From positions 1-51,634 of the forward strand of contig DATIJT010000010.1 in NCBI GenBank assembly GCA_035478435.1: DNA of 51,634 bases. Direction: 5' to 3'. The first letter of the stretch is position 1, and each line of letters opens with the position of its first letter. Source of the DNA: DATLRC01 sp035478435. Lineage in GTDB: Bacteria; Patescibacteriota; Saccharimonadia; Saccharimonadales; UBA4665. Positions 1 through 8,206 of this stretch are shown piece after piece. The translations under genes were made by a program, and so were the position numbers. The notes below the pieces were generated by a model. It was given only the letters and a program-made list of their open reading frames with translations, ran no database searches and was not told the origin of the DNA.

Positions 1-156
1 TCTCACATCTCCAGTTCGTTAAGCGAAAGCCCTAATGGCGGTAGCGAAACTGTTAGCAGGCGAACAAAGCGTACCTTAAGGTACGCTGCGGAGCGGTCTA
101 ACAGTTGCAGCCCGCCATTAGGGCTTGAGGCTGAAGGGGAGGTGTGAGATGGGTTC
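1..156 (+). repeat. Structured palindromic element A (left end cut by window)
   Basis: Bases 1-10 pair with 140-149, AGCCCTAATGGCGG near 29-42 pairs with CGCCATTAGGGCT near 112-125, AACTGTTAG pairs with CTAACAGTT, and a central hairpin AGCGTACC/GGTACGCT closes on a TTAA loop. Unpaired segments are conserved with the copies at 37.3 and 38.1 kb: GTTAAGCGAAAGC on the left arm and GCTTGAGGCTGAAGG on the right, plus GGCGAACAA opposite GCGGAGCGG next to the hairpin. The right end reads GAGATGGGTTCT, as in the other copies. The matching left terminus lies before base 1. This is seen directly; no function is known to me. Confidence 0.85.
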
Positions 157-1267
157 TATATATAGAAGAGAACAAAACTTACTAAGCCAGGAACGGGGGT
201 TCGCTTCACTGGTAGTGGGGCTGATTTTGATCATTGTCATCAGCCTGGTGACAGTTGGCTTCGCCACGCTGATCCGCCGCGAGCAAAAAAACGCCTTGGA
301 CAAACAGCTCAGTACCCAGGCCTTTTACGCCGCCGAAAGCGGCGTCAACGACGCTATTAAAGCTATCCAGTCCGGCCAGGCTAACCTAGGGGACGGCAAA
401 AAATGTAATTCGCTACCGGCCACTGGGGTGCTATCGCAAGCTAGCAGCGTCATTAACAGTACTTACGGCGTATCTTATCCTTGCGTGCTAGTAAACCTAA
501 CCCCGAGCAAGTTGAACCACCAGAAGGTAGGCAATAGCAGCGTTGAAGATTCCAATAGCAATTCCTGGACAGTCCTGGCCTCCACGGCGGGCGCTACGCC
601 TATAACCACCCTGAGTATCCAATGGAATAGCAGCGACGGGCACAACACTTTCCCGGCCAGCATTCCGTCGCCCGCCTTTACCAAAAAGGCTAATTGGCAT
701 GATGGTGCTGTCCCTCCCAATCCCTATCCGGCGGTACTAAAATTCAGCATCACCCACCTGGACGGCGGCGGCAGTTTGACCCATACCAGCCTTGTTAACA
801 ATACTTTCACGGCCTTTTTATACCCTTCCCAACCCCTGGAATCACCGACACCGACCGCGACCTCGGCCAACCAGGGCAGGGTCATGAATGGCCATTGCAG
901 CACGACTACTTTCTTGTGCCTCACCAAGATGAATTTAGCCGGCTTTGGCAGCGGGCCTTATTTGGTCCATATAGTTAGCATCTATGACCAGTCCGATATA
1001 ACCATTACCGCCCTAGATAGCTTCGCCAACCCGATTAGTTTTGTTAATACCCAAGCCGTAATCGACTCTACCGGCAAAGCCCAGGACGTGTTACGGCGAA
1101 TCCAAGTCAGTTACCCGCTGCAAAGTAATGTTCCTTTACCGGAAGCTTTAGAGGCCCAAGACATCTGCAAGCGCATCCAAACCTCGGCAAGCGGCAGCGA
1201 TTTTAGCGACATCAATGGCAATATGCCGCCGGCTGATCCGAATGATCCCTGCAATTTAGAGAATTAA
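149..1267 (+). CDS. PilX-like type IV pilus assembly / minor pilin protein
   Basis: The product (372 aa) has a short basic N-terminus, an ERGF site followed by a hydrophobic stretch (about residues 18-40), and then the YAAESGVNDA segment typical of PilX/PulO-type minor pilins, where the helix continues into the periplasmic or external domain. The prepilin position +5 is not Glu, so it is not a standard major pilin. The rest is a Ser/Thr/Asn-rich secreted domain without a motif I recognise. I chose ATG 149 because GGGGAGG at 137-143 is well placed; a TTG at 125 is also in frame. The RBS and ATG lie inside the right end of palindromic element A, so the N-terminal MGS may derive from the repeat. 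It probably acts in a pilus used for attachment or DNA uptake; comM elsewhere in the window fits this. Confidence 0.75.
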   Translation: MGSIYRREQNLLSQERGFASLVVGLILIIVISLVTVGFATLIRREQKNALDKQLSTQAFYAAESGVNDAIKAIQSGQANLGDGKKCNSLPATGVLSQASSVINSTYGVSYPCVLVNLTPSKLNHQKVGNSSVEDSNSNSWTVLASTAGATPITTLSIQWNSSDGHNTFPASIPSPAFTKKANWHDGAVPPNPYPAVLKFSITHLDGGGSLTHTSLVNNTFTAFLYPSQPLESPTPTATSANQGRVMNGHCSTTTFLCLTKMNLAGFGSGPYLVHIVSIYDQSDITITALDSFANPISFVNTQAVIDSTGKAQDVLRRIQVSYPLQSNVPLPEALEAQDICKRIQTSASGSDFSDINGNMPPADPNDPCNLEN

Positions 1268-1287
1268 GTTGAATCTAGCCCTCGACT

Positions 1288-2202
1288 TTAAGCGTGTTTG
1301 GCGTGGAACTTTTCGTGCACGGCTTTGAGGTGGGGGTCGGTGACATGTGTATAGATCTGGGTAGTCGAGATGTTGCTGTGGCCCAGCAAAGCCTGCACAC
1401 TCCTAAGGTCAGCTCCATTCATCAATAGATCAGTAGCGAAAGAGTGACGGAGAGTGTGCGGGCTAACATGCTTGGTGATGCCGGCTAAACGGGCGTAATT
1501 GCTGATCAAGCGCTGGACACTGCGGACCGTCAAACGGTGGTAATTGCCGGTTAGATCCACTTTTTTGCTACCACTGTAGCGGATAAAAAGCGGCTTGGCG
1601 GTATCTTGGCGCTTATTTAAATAATGTTCGATCCACTTAGCGCTTTCGGGGCTAATGAATATTGGCCGATCTTTTTGGCCTTTGCCCCTAACCATAAATT
1701 CGCGGCGCTTGAGGTTGATGCGGTCGCGGTCTAAGCTAACTAGTTCACTAACTCGTAAGCCCGAGCTAAACAGCAGTTCCAAAATGGCCCGGTCACGTAG
1801 ACCCGGCAAGCTATCGAGCTTGGGCTGGGCAAATAACCGTTCTAACTCTTCTTCGCCGAGGAAAGTGACCTGTTTGCGCTGGGTGCGGGCCAACTCCACC
1901 TTGTCGGCTGCTAGGGCAGGGATGTCGCGCTTGGCACAAAACTTTAGGAAGCTGCGCAAGGCTATCAGGTGGTAATTCTGGGTGGCTTTACCCAGCTCAT
2001 CGTTAAGGTTTGTACCTAAACGGTTCAGCCACAACCGCCATTTTCGTATCAACTCGCTGTCTATATCGCTGATTTTTATATCGCCGGCAAAATCTTCCAG
2101 GCGGGTTAGGTAATGGTCATAATTCAGAATGGTTTTCTGCGAGCGGTTTTGCTCAATTTCCAAATATTCCAAAAAATCAGTTTTAGCCTTAGAAAATAAC
2201 AT
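1288..2202 (-). CDS. xerC: Tyrosine recombinase XerC/XerD family
   Basis: A 304-aa protein of normal XerC/D length with an N-terminal SAM-like core-binding domain (residues 1-90) and a C-terminal catalytic domain. The catalytic set is visible: Arg in SSGLRVSELV, Lys in VRGKGQKDR, HTLRHSF (His-x-x-Arg), the second His in LGHSNI and the nucleophilic Tyr in TQIYTHV. It should resolve chromosome dimers at dif, or act as the single Xer of the cell, since no partner is in the window. A TACAAT box (2209-2214 on this strand) ends six bases before the ATG, so the mRNA is likely leaderless. It faces the pilin gene tail to tail. Assigning XerC rather than XerD or XerA is uncertain. Confidence 0.92.
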   Translation of the reverse strand: MLFSKAKTDFLEYLEIEQNRSQKTILNYDHYLTRLEDFAGDIKISDIDSELIRKWRLWLNRLGTNLNDELGKATQNYHLIALRSFLKFCAKRDIPALAADKVELARTQRKQVTFLGEEELERLFAQPKLDSLPGLRDRAILELLFSSGLRVSELVSLDRDRINLKRREFMVRGKGQKDRPIFISPESAKWIEHYLNKRQDTAKPLFIRYSGSKKVDLTGNYHRLTVRSVQRLISNYARLAGITKHVSPHTLRHSFATDLLMNGADLRSVQALLGHSNISTTQIYTHVTDPHLKAVHEKFHAKHA

Positions 2203-2293
2203 AAGCTTATTGTAACATTGTACGACACATAAGATTGGTTGGCGAACAAAGCCGTATATCTGATAGAATAAGTAAAACTAAACAGGAATTAGT

Positions 2294-2758
2294 ATGGAAA
2301 GAACTTTGATTATTGCTAAACCCGACGCCGTGCAACGCGGCTTAATAGGTGAAATTATTGCTCGCTTGGAACGTAAGGGCCTGAAGCTTATCGGTATCAA
2401 GATGGCTCATTTAGATGAAGCCATCCTTAGAACCCACTATGCTGAACATCTAGAAAAACCGTTCTATGCCGGGCTGGAAGACTTTATGAAAAGCTCACCA
2501 GTCGTCCTTATGGCCTGGGAAGGCTACGAATGTATTGAATCAGTGCGCTTAATCGTGGGCGATACTCATCCACGAGATGCCCAAGCCGGTACCATCCGCG
2601 GCGATTTTGCAATCGGCATAGGCCGGAATCTTATTCACGCTTCGGACAGCAAAGACAGTGGTGAACGGGAAGTGAACAACTTTTTTAAGCCCGAAGAATT
2701 GTTCGACTACGACAAATCCGAATACATGCATATTTACGAAGACAACGAACGCTCCTAG
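2294..2758 (+). CDS. ndk: Nucleoside diphosphate kinase
   Basis: The 154-aa product begins ERTLIIAKPDAVQRGLIGEI and carries the active-site histidine in the motif GRNLIHASDS, followed by EREVNNFFKPEELF, as in Ndk. It transfers the terminal phosphate between NTPs and NDPs in the cytoplasm through a phosphohistidine. The length is slightly above the usual ~140-150 aa because of an insertion before the Arg-Gly segment and a short C-terminal tail. The start ATG has AGGAA upstream (2284-2288). TAGAAT near 2263 is a possible -10. It is transcribed alone and divergently from the Xer gene. Confidence 0.97.
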   Translation: MERTLIIAKPDAVQRGLIGEIIARLERKGLKLIGIKMAHLDEAILRTHYAEHLEKPFYAGLEDFMKSSPVVLMAWEGYECIESVRLIVGDTHPRDAQAGTIRGDFAIGIGRNLIHASDSKDSGEREVNNFFKPEELFDYDKSEYMHIYEDNERS

Positions 2759-2771
2759 CAACTAGCACTCA

Positions 2772-3123
2772 GTCATTCCAGCGCAGGCTGGAATCCAGTA
2801 ATTAAAGCAATAATTCCTTTGACAGGTCTTTCCACTCGGGGTTAACTTCCTCAATAAGCCTAAGCTTCCAAGCCCTCTTCCAAGCTTTCAGGTTCTTCTC
2901 CCTTTGTATGGCTTCTTCAGGAGTATCGTAAGTTTCAAAATGCACTAAGCTATGAACATTGTACTTTTGGTAGCTTTACTCCTGTGCTCATCGCCTCGTC
3001 TGGCAAGATCATTAGTTACACCAATGTAGAGCGTGCCATTGTGTTGGCTGGCCAGAATATAGACATACCATTGCTTCATAAGGAACTTTATTATAACTGG
3101 ATTCCAGCCTGCGCTGGAATGAC
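2772..3123. repeat. MITE-like unit with 28-bp perfect terminal inverted repeats around a GIY-YIG remnant
   Basis: Bases 2772-2799 and 3096-3123 are exact inverted copies of each other (28 of 28). The arm itself contains the small palindrome ATTCCAGC...GCTGGAAT, of the 'VIPAQAGIQ' REP type known from many genomes. The space between the arms is filled by a damaged GIY-YIG reading frame on the minus strand. The unit ends 24 bp before tRNA-Arg. The layout suggests a non-autonomous or decayed mobile unit; a related REP sequence is at 28000. Confidence 0.8.
2802..3079 (-). pseudogene. GIY-YIG endonuclease-like protein, frameshifted
   Basis: The first part reads MKQWYVYILASQHNGTLYIGVTNDLARR, with the paired motif YVYIL...LYIG of the small GIY-YIG family. 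The frame then stops after TKSTMFIA. In the next frame the sequence continues as KYNVHSLVHFETYDTPEEA and on to a stop at 2802, which is the expected C-terminal half. A few codons and the phase are lost near 2960. The intact proteins of this family are about 90-95 aa and are often found beside REP-type palindromes, as here. No function is expected for the broken gene. Confidence 0.8.
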
Positions 3124-3146
3124 CTATGGGGTACAATTAAGAAAGT

Positions 3147-3221
3147 GTCCCCATAGTTCAATGGATAGAATAACTCCGTCCTAAGGAGCAGATCCGTGTT
3201 CGAATCGCGGTGGGGACACCA
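3147..3221 (+). tRNA. tRNA-Arg (anticodon CCT)
   Basis: GTCCCCA at 3147 pairs with TGGGGAC at 3211-3217; the D arm reads GTTCAATGGATAGAAT and the T arm contains GTGTTCGAATC. The anticodon loop GTCCTAA gives CCT, decoding AGG. CCA is encoded at 3219-3221. The outermost anticodon-stem pair is A-C, which is slightly irregular. Confidence 0.95.
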
Positions 3222-3227
3222 ATCATT

Positions 3228-3533
3228 TTAGATTTCTTCGTAGACTAAGTCTTCGTCTTTTTCGATAAAATCGTTGAATCTGGCCGGAAATATTTCCCCT
3301 GGCTTGCTTTCACCAAGGGCTGTCTCAAGGCTATTGATATATTTTTTGACCGAATCTTTATTATCCCAAAGTTCATCGAATATAAATTCTTGGTAGTGGG
3401 TCAGACTTTGGTGGAGCGAGAAAAATAAGCATTTATTGTCATGGGCTTTAGGGATCAAAATCTCAAAAGCCAACTTTTTAAACTCGTCCACCCGGTCTTT
3501 TTTGACGACTACTTTGTAAACAATTTTTACCAT
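3228..3533 (-). CDS. Small ABM-like (antibiotic biosynthesis monooxygenase fold) protein
   Basis: The 101-aa product starts MVKIVYKVVVKKDRVDEFKKLA and contains HQSLTHYQEFIFDELWDNKDS, the pattern of dimeric alpha-beta barrel (ABM, PF03992-like) proteins, where a short strand, a helix and the FxxxExWxx segment recur. Such proteins are small oxygenases or quinone-modifying enzymes, but many have no known substrate, so no reaction is assigned. No Shine-Dalgarno sequence is obvious. Its 3' end faces the tRNA-Arg gene with a six-base gap. Confidence 0.65.
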   Translation of the reverse strand: MVKIVYKVVVKKDRVDEFKKLAFEILIPKAHDNKCLFFSLHQSLTHYQEFIFDELWDNKDSVKKYINSLETALGESKPGEIFPARFNDFIEKDEDLVYEEI

Positions 3534-3639
3534 ATTGGCCTACTAATTCTGACTGTTCAAGTTGATTATAGTATCATTGTGCGCTTAGCGCATAAACTGG
3601 CCCAAATTAAATCCCACTATTTCCTGTTAAAATACTCTC

Positions 3640-4251
3640 ATGGCCGAAGAAAAAGAAACAGTCAAATCCGGACAGAAATACTTCGATGATCAGTTCGATG
3701 ACGAAAAAGTGCTATTTGTCTTCCGCAAACACCCGATTGTGATGCGCAAGGGCATTATACTCTGGGCGGTCGGGATGCTGGCAGGCCCACTTTACACCTT
3801 GGCGCTAACTGTCATGTATCGTAATGACCCCGCTAAATACCCCAGTCCGGGCTTTTTCTTCGCCAGCTTACTGCTAAGTATAGTCTTGGCGCTGATGCTG
3901 TTCTTTCCGTTTTGGATTGGCTGGTATTTCAGTGTTTTTATTGTTACCGACCAGCGCTTTATCCAGATTACCCAGAAGGGGTTGTTCCACCGGGCGGTGG
4001 CTGATATTGGCCTTTCCCAGATCCAATCGGTCAATTATGAAATCGCCGGCCTACAGGAAACGCTGCTGGGATTTGGTACAATAAAGATGCAGACTTATGT
4101 CGGTGACTTAACTATCCACGAAGTACACCATCCTGCAAAGATTCAGAAAAAGATCCTCAATGTCTTGCGCGAGGCGGGCGTAACAACCATCCCTTACCAA
4201 GGCATAGATCGCCAATATACCAATGAAGATGAAGAAACTGAAGAAGCCTAA
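3640..4251 (+). CDS. Membrane protein with bacterial PH domain (YdbS/YdbT-like)
   Basis: The 203-aa product has two transmembrane segments (about residues 40-60 and 75-105) followed by a bPH2 domain starting at IVTDQRFIQITQKGLFHR, with the typical IGLSQIQSVNYEIAGLQETL and FGTIKMQT strands. The family (PF03703) is membrane bound and of unclear function. A TAAAAT box (3628-3633) ends six bases before the ATG, so the transcript is probably leaderless. The C-terminus is Glu-rich and overlaps the next gene by 29 bases, so the two are probably expressed together. Confidence 0.82.
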   Translation: MAEEKETVKSGQKYFDDQFDDEKVLFVFRKHPIVMRKGIILWAVGMLAGPLYTLALTVMYRNDPAKYPSPGFFFASLLLSIVLALMLFFPFWIGWYFSVFIVTDQRFIQITQKGLFHRAVADIGLSQIQSVNYEIAGLQETLLGFGTIKMQTYVGDLTIHEVHHPAKIQKKILNVLREAGVTTIPYQGIDRQYTNEDEETEEA

Positions 4252-5308
4252 ATTACCCGGAAAAATCAAGCGGCCTTTTAAGCGAGCCAAAGCCCCTGAA
4301 CAGCTGGTGACCGAGGCTTTGCAAAATGTTCCCCGGATCACTAATGAAACGGTAGCCGAACACCGGGAAGAGATTTTAGGCACGGCCCGGAAATACATTT
4401 ACCCTTTGCAGCACTCTAAGCACAATGTGGTACGGATATCGCTAGCCCTTTTTGTAAGCGTAGTAATAGCCTTTTTTATTTACTGCGGGCTGGCACTTTA
4501 TAAATTCCAGTCTACCTCCACCTTTATTTATGGTGTCGCCAGGGTGATACCTTGTCCGGTAGCCAAAGCCGGTGGATCCTGGGTGTCTTATGAAAGCTAC
4601 CTGTTCGAGCTCCGGCACTTCATGCATTACTACGAAACCCAGCAGAAGGTTAATTTTGCCACTAAGGATGGCAAGACCCAACTAGCTAGTTTCAAAAAAC
4701 GCTCGCTGACGCAAGTTATAAATGACGCCTATGTCAAGCGGCTGGCGGCCGCTAACAACGTGTCGGTCAATGACCAAGAGGTGAACAACCAGGTGGAGCT
4801 AGTCCGCGCCCAAAACCGGCTGGGCAGCAGCCCGCATGTTTTAGAGACGGTGCTAAGTGAATTCTGGGGTTGGAACGTAGCTGATTTTAAGCGTGAACTG
4901 AAGCAGCAGCTGTTGATTCAAAAAGTAGTCGCCAAGCTCGATACCGGCACAGGGGAACGCGCTTCCCAAGCTTTAATACGACTTAAAAACGGCGCAGACT
5001 TCGCGGAACTGGCCAAACAAGTTTCAGAAGATCAGAACACCAAGGGCACTGGCGGTGAATTTAGCGGTTTGATTACTGAGTCTGACCGCGACGTCTCGCC
5101 GCTAGTAGTCGCCGAACTCTTTAAACTCAAACCTGGCCAATATTCGGATATTATCAATACCGGCTACACTTTAGAAATAGTTAAGGTGTTGGAAGTGCAG
5201 GGCAACAAAGTCCGGGCCGCCCACATTAGCTTTACCTTTAAGGACATTAGTACTTATCTAAACCCGCTTAAAGCCAAGCAAAAACCGCACCGATACATCA
5301 ACTCCTAA
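4223..5308 (+). CDS. Membrane-anchored parvulin-type peptidyl-prolyl isomerase (PrsA/SurA-like)
   Basis: A 361-aa protein with a very basic N-terminal cytoplasmic tail, one transmembrane helix (about residues 73-95), a SurA-N-like helical segment (about 120-240) and a rotamase domain (about 245-335) with KNGADFAELAKQVSED and GTGGEFSGL, the parvulin hallmark. It should assist folding of exported proteins outside the membrane. The last 25 residues, VRAAHISF onward, look like the start of a second, truncated rotamase repeat. Its start overlaps the PH-domain gene; ATG 4223 and 4229 are both possible. Confidence 0.85.
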   Translation: MKMKKLKKPKLPGKIKRPFKRAKAPEQLVTEALQNVPRITNETVAEHREEILGTARKYIYPLQHSKHNVVRISLALFVSVVIAFFIYCGLALYKFQSTSTFIYGVARVIPCPVAKAGGSWVSYESYLFELRHFMHYYETQQKVNFATKDGKTQLASFKKRSLTQVINDAYVKRLAAANNVSVNDQEVNNQVELVRAQNRLGSSPHVLETVLSEFWGWNVADFKRELKQQLLIQKVVAKLDTGTGERASQALIRLKNGADFAELAKQVSEDQNTKGTGGEFSGLITESDRDVSPLVVAELFKLKPGQYSDIINTGYTLEIVKVLEVQGNKVRAAHISFTFKDISTYLNPLKAKQKPHRYINS

Positions 5309-5392
5309 AGTCATTTAATATTTTAAAACCAAAACGCTAGTGCTTGCAATTCTCGCACTTTAATCAATAATTAATAAAAGTGGAAGACTTTG

Positions 5393-6016
5393 ATGGCTAA
5401 AGAATTAGTAGTTGTTGGTATTGATAAGATTTTGTGGCCGGGGAACCTGGCGGCAGCTACCCTTAGTGAGATGGAGAAATCGGGTTGGATTGGGTATGAA
5501 GGTCCACGCAAGGCTAGCACTTCTACGATGATCCGCAGAATTGCCCAAGTAATAGGCGGTCGGACAGAAGCTTCAGTAAAAGCAGTCACTAGGCAGGTAG
5601 CAGAAGACTTTGTTGGTCAAATAGATAGTGCAACATTAGCGCGGCTTGAGGGATTTTCAGCCAAACGGTACCGCTATGTTGCCATGTCTTCCGCGCCGGG
5701 TTTTGTGGTTCGCCAAGCCCTTGAGAGGTTACGCCAAGAGAATGGTCTATGGGTTTTTGATGCTCTTAATAGCGATTTCCCAGTTCATGCAGGGAGATAC
5801 ACTGGCGAATACAAACTTTTAGATAAATATGCTGCCGTTTGCTCACTATTGGACCGCACCGGTATGCCGAATGTGACCGTTGGTCTTATCAATGGTATAA
5901 GTGACCTCAGATGGGCTCAAAATCTCTGTGCTTCAATAGAAGTTGTTAATCCAGGGGAACGCCTTAGTCAAATGTCTCCAGACTTAATCAAAGGTTTAGC
6001 TAGGGCTGAGGCCTAG
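5393..6016 (+). CDS. HAD-like (phosphoserine phosphatase type) protein with altered motif I
   Basis: The 207-aa product resembles HAD class IB hydrolases: motif I region VVVGIDKILW, motif II AMSSAPGF (Ser), a possible motif III Lys in YTGEYKLLDKY, and motif IV around GISDLRWAQ. Canonical enzymes have DxDxT in motif I; here the second Asp is replaced (DKI), and only one Asp is left in motif IV. It may be a degenerate member or use another acid residue, so no substrate is given. ATG 5393 is preferred because GGAAG lies seven bases upstream. It is monocistronic. Confidence 0.6.
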   Translation: MAKELVVVGIDKILWPGNLAAATLSEMEKSGWIGYEGPRKASTSTMIRRIAQVIGGRTEASVKAVTRQVAEDFVGQIDSATLARLEGFSAKRYRYVAMSSAPGFVVRQALERLRQENGLWVFDALNSDFPVHAGRYTGEYKLLDKYAAVCSLLDRTGMPNVTVGLINGISDLRWAQNLCASIEVVNPGERLSQMSPDLIKGLARAEA

Positions 6017-6074
6017 CTAAACTAGGATTGTCAAATCTTCGGGAGACATCTAGCCATTAGCTTGATCCGGGGCG

Positions 6075-6117
6075 TATAATAAAAATATAAAGAGAAAAAA
6101 GGGAGGGCCAGACGATT
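6075..6117 (+). promoter_or_regulatory. Promoter -10, Shine-Dalgarno and ATT start of the M23 gene
   Basis: TATAAT at 6075-6080 is followed by a purine-rich leader with GGAGG at 6102-6106. Eight bases later comes ATT at 6115, which is in frame with the peptidase gene and creates a proper signal peptide. No ATG, GTG or TTG lies at a usable distance; the first TTG is 38 bases past the Shine-Dalgarno. Confidence 0.7.
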
Positions 6118-7584
6118 ATTAAGCGAGAAAACCTCACAGCTAGATTGTTAAATCTAATTTTCGCGGCTTTAATTATCATTTCTGTTGCTCCCTTGAACGC
6201 CCATGCCGAAGCTACCCGTAACATAGTCTTTCCAGTACTCGGGCCGGCCAGCTATTCTAACGATTTCTATGCCCCCCGCGACGGCGGCATCCACGGCGCC
6301 ACCGATATCCTGGCCAGTAAAATGCAAGCCTTGGTAGCGGCGGTTGACGGTACCGTCACCCGGGTAAACTATCCTCAACCGTCCTGGGGCTATGCCATTT
6401 ACATCCGCGACAGCGAGGGCTATTCCTATAACTACTTGCACATCAACAATGACACTCCTGGCACTAACGACAACGCTGGCAACCCGATGTACGCTTACGC
6501 GGCGGACATGAAGGTCGGCAACCCGGTAGTCAAGGGACAGCTACTGGGCTATGTAGGTGATTCCGGCAATTCCAACGGCGTTTCCCATCTTCACTTCGAG
6601 ATAGTCGCTCCGGACGGCACGCTCCTCAATCCTTTTTATTCGTTGCAACAGGCCCAAATATACCAATACCCGGTTAACTACCCGGCGTTACCCAACGAAA
6701 TCCTACCTTACGGCCAGCTATTTACCGGCAACGTCAATATAGCTATGGCCGATTTTAATGGCGTGAGCCCGCCAGAAATCATCACCGGCGCTGGGCGCGG
6801 CGGTGGCCCCCATGTCCGCATATTCAACAGCGATCACACTTACCATGCCGCTGGCTTTCTGGCCTATAATCCCGACATGTTCAGTGGGGTTGATGTGGCC
6901 GCTGGCGATCTGAATGGTGACGGTATAAATGAAATCATTACGGCGCCCGGCCCGGGTGCCGGCCCGGATATCAAAGTGTTTAAACTGGACGGCACGCTCA
7001 TGAGCGAATTTTTCGCTTACGACGATGGTTTCCGGGGTGGCGTGCACGTCGCCGCCGGCGACGTTGACGGTGATGGTATCGACGAAATCATCACCGGCGC
7101 TGGCCCCGGCGGCGGCCCGCATGTCAAAGCCTTCAAGCTCAATGGCACAGTCGTCAGTAGCTTTTTCGCTTACGAGGAAAGCTTTAGGGGCGGCGTGGAT
7201 GTGGCCTCCGCCGATGTTACGGGTTCATCGGCTGATGAAATCATGACTGGCGCCGGCCCCGGCGGCGGGCCGCTCGTCAAGGTATTTGACCAATCCGGTT
7301 CGTTGCTGCACCAGTTCTATGCCTATAGTGGCGACTATGCCGGTGGTGTACGCATCAGTGCCGGTAACGTTCGTACCAGTACAGCCAAAGCCGAAATACT
7401 GACTGCTCCTGAGTCATACGGCGGACCCGAAATAAAGATGTTCAATGCCACTGGGCAAAACTTGAGCACTAAAATGTTCCTGGAACAATGGTGGCAGGGT
7501 TTCTACGATATAGCCGCCGGCACCGGCAGCAGTATGGCCTCAACTGGCGTCAATAGACGCGCTTCCGTCCGCCCGGCGTTTTAA
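6115..7584 (+). CDS. Secreted M23 metallopeptidase (LytM) with FG-GAP/VCBS-like repeats
   Basis: From ATT 6115 the product (489 aa) has a signal peptide: basic IIKRENLTAR, a hydrophobic core and a cleavage site after NAHA. The M23 domain follows, with zinc ligands in IHGATD (His, Asp) and HLHFE (HxH), so it probably cuts peptidoglycan cross-links. From about residue 205 there are five repeats of the form ADFNG..PEIITGAGRGGGPHVRIF, GDLNGDGINEIITAPG and so on, an FG-GAP-like beta-propeller with calcium-binding DxDGDG loops. In the last repeats the loops are degenerate. The protein is probably extracellular and may act on the cell's own wall or a host wall. A TTG at 6145 is the next possible start but would remove the basic N-region. 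Confidence 0.88.
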   Translation: MIKRENLTARLLNLIFAALIIISVAPLNAHAEATRNIVFPVLGPASYSNDFYAPRDGGIHGATDILASKMQALVAAVDGTVTRVNYPQPSWGYAIYIRDSEGYSYNYLHINNDTPGTNDNAGNPMYAYAADMKVGNPVVKGQLLGYVGDSGNSNGVSHLHFEIVAPDGTLLNPFYSLQQAQIYQYPVNYPALPNEILPYGQLFTGNVNIAMADFNGVSPPEIITGAGRGGGPHVRIFNSDHTYHAAGFLAYNPDMFSGVDVAAGDLNGDGINEIITAPGPGAGPDIKVFKLDGTLMSEFFAYDDGFRGGVHVAAGDVDGDGIDEIITGAGPGGGPHVKAFKLNGTVVSSFFAYEESFRGGVDVASADVTGSSADEIMTGAGPGGGPLVKVFDQSGSLLHQFYAYSGDYAGGVRISAGNVRTSTAKAEILTAPESYGGPEIKMFNATGQNLSTKMFLEQWWQGFYDIAAGTGSSMASTGVNRRASVRPAF

Positions 7585-7892
7585 ATCTTGCGTCTAAAGA
7601 GCCAACCCACCATCTGAATGTATTGAACACCTTCCGGCGGCGGGTCTTTAATTGCAGCTTTGCCGAAAACGTGCTCGAACTCAGATATTATTCTGTCTCG
7701 TTCACTTGGTTCACCGGACACGCTTAGAGAAAGTATCTCTGGCACGCCCGGCACTTCTGCCAACTGATGGCGGGTTACTTTAAATTGGGCTCCTCCGTCT
7801 GTTCCTTCCCAAATTTCATGGTCTCTAGCGACTTTGCCTAAGGCACTGAAGGGAATTCCGGCCACAGTTGCTTCGATGGTTAACCTTTCCAT
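7581..7892 (-). CDS. Hypothetical protein, 103 aa
   Basis: I do not recognise this protein. It begins MERLTIEATVAGIPFSALGKV, has mixed alpha-beta character and ends with a basic WLFRRKI tail; no signal peptide or membrane helix is seen. Its stop overlaps the last four bases of the M23 gene on the other strand. Codon use is like that of its neighbours. It could be a small cytoplasmic protein. Confidence 0.55.
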   Translation of the reverse strand: MERLTIEATVAGIPFSALGKVARDHEIWEGTDGGAQFKVTRHQLAEVPGVPEILSLSVSGEPSERDRIISEFEHVFGKAAIKDPPPEGVQYIQMVGWLFRRKI

Positions 7893-8033
7893 GCCTTAAA
7901 AGATAACACAAAACACCTATACGGAAAGACAGAGTTAGAAATTTTATATTTATTTAGCCAGCAATACAGTACCCTAGAATAGTCAAAAGCTAATAACTGT
8001 TCCTGATCAGGAAGCCAGAAAGGCCATAGCTAC

Positions 8034-8174
8034 ATGATTGTCAAAAGAAAAGATGGCTACCATGTGCTTTCCGAGAAAACCCGGAAGAATTTAGGCGGTC
8101 CCTACGCCACGAAAGAGCAGGCAACCAAACGCCTTCGACAAGTAGAATACTTCAAACACAAGAAGACTAAATAA
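8034..8174 (+). CDS. Small conserved basic protein, 46 aa
   Basis: A short gene of 46 codons reading MIVKRKDGYHVLSEKTRKNL, then GGPYATKEQATKRLRQVEYF and a KHKKTK end. The pattern GYxVxSEK...LGGPYxTKxxAxKRLxQVEYFKHxK recurs in small proteins of many bacteria and phages, which is why I accept it despite its size. It has a beta hairpin plus helix look and strong positive charge, so nucleic-acid binding is possible but unproven. TAGAAT at 7975-7980 could be its promoter. Confidence 0.75.
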   Translation: MIVKRKDGYHVLSEKTRKNLGGPYATKEQATKRLRQVEYFKHKKTK

Positions 8175-8206
8175 CTTTGGTGGCCCTTAGTGGAGCAAGT
8201 TTGGAA

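Noticed and set aside
6718..7122. Minus-strand frame of 134 codons inside the FG-GAP repeats
   Set aside because: Open only because of the repetitive GC-rich coding strand; the product is low-complexity and has no recognisable domain.
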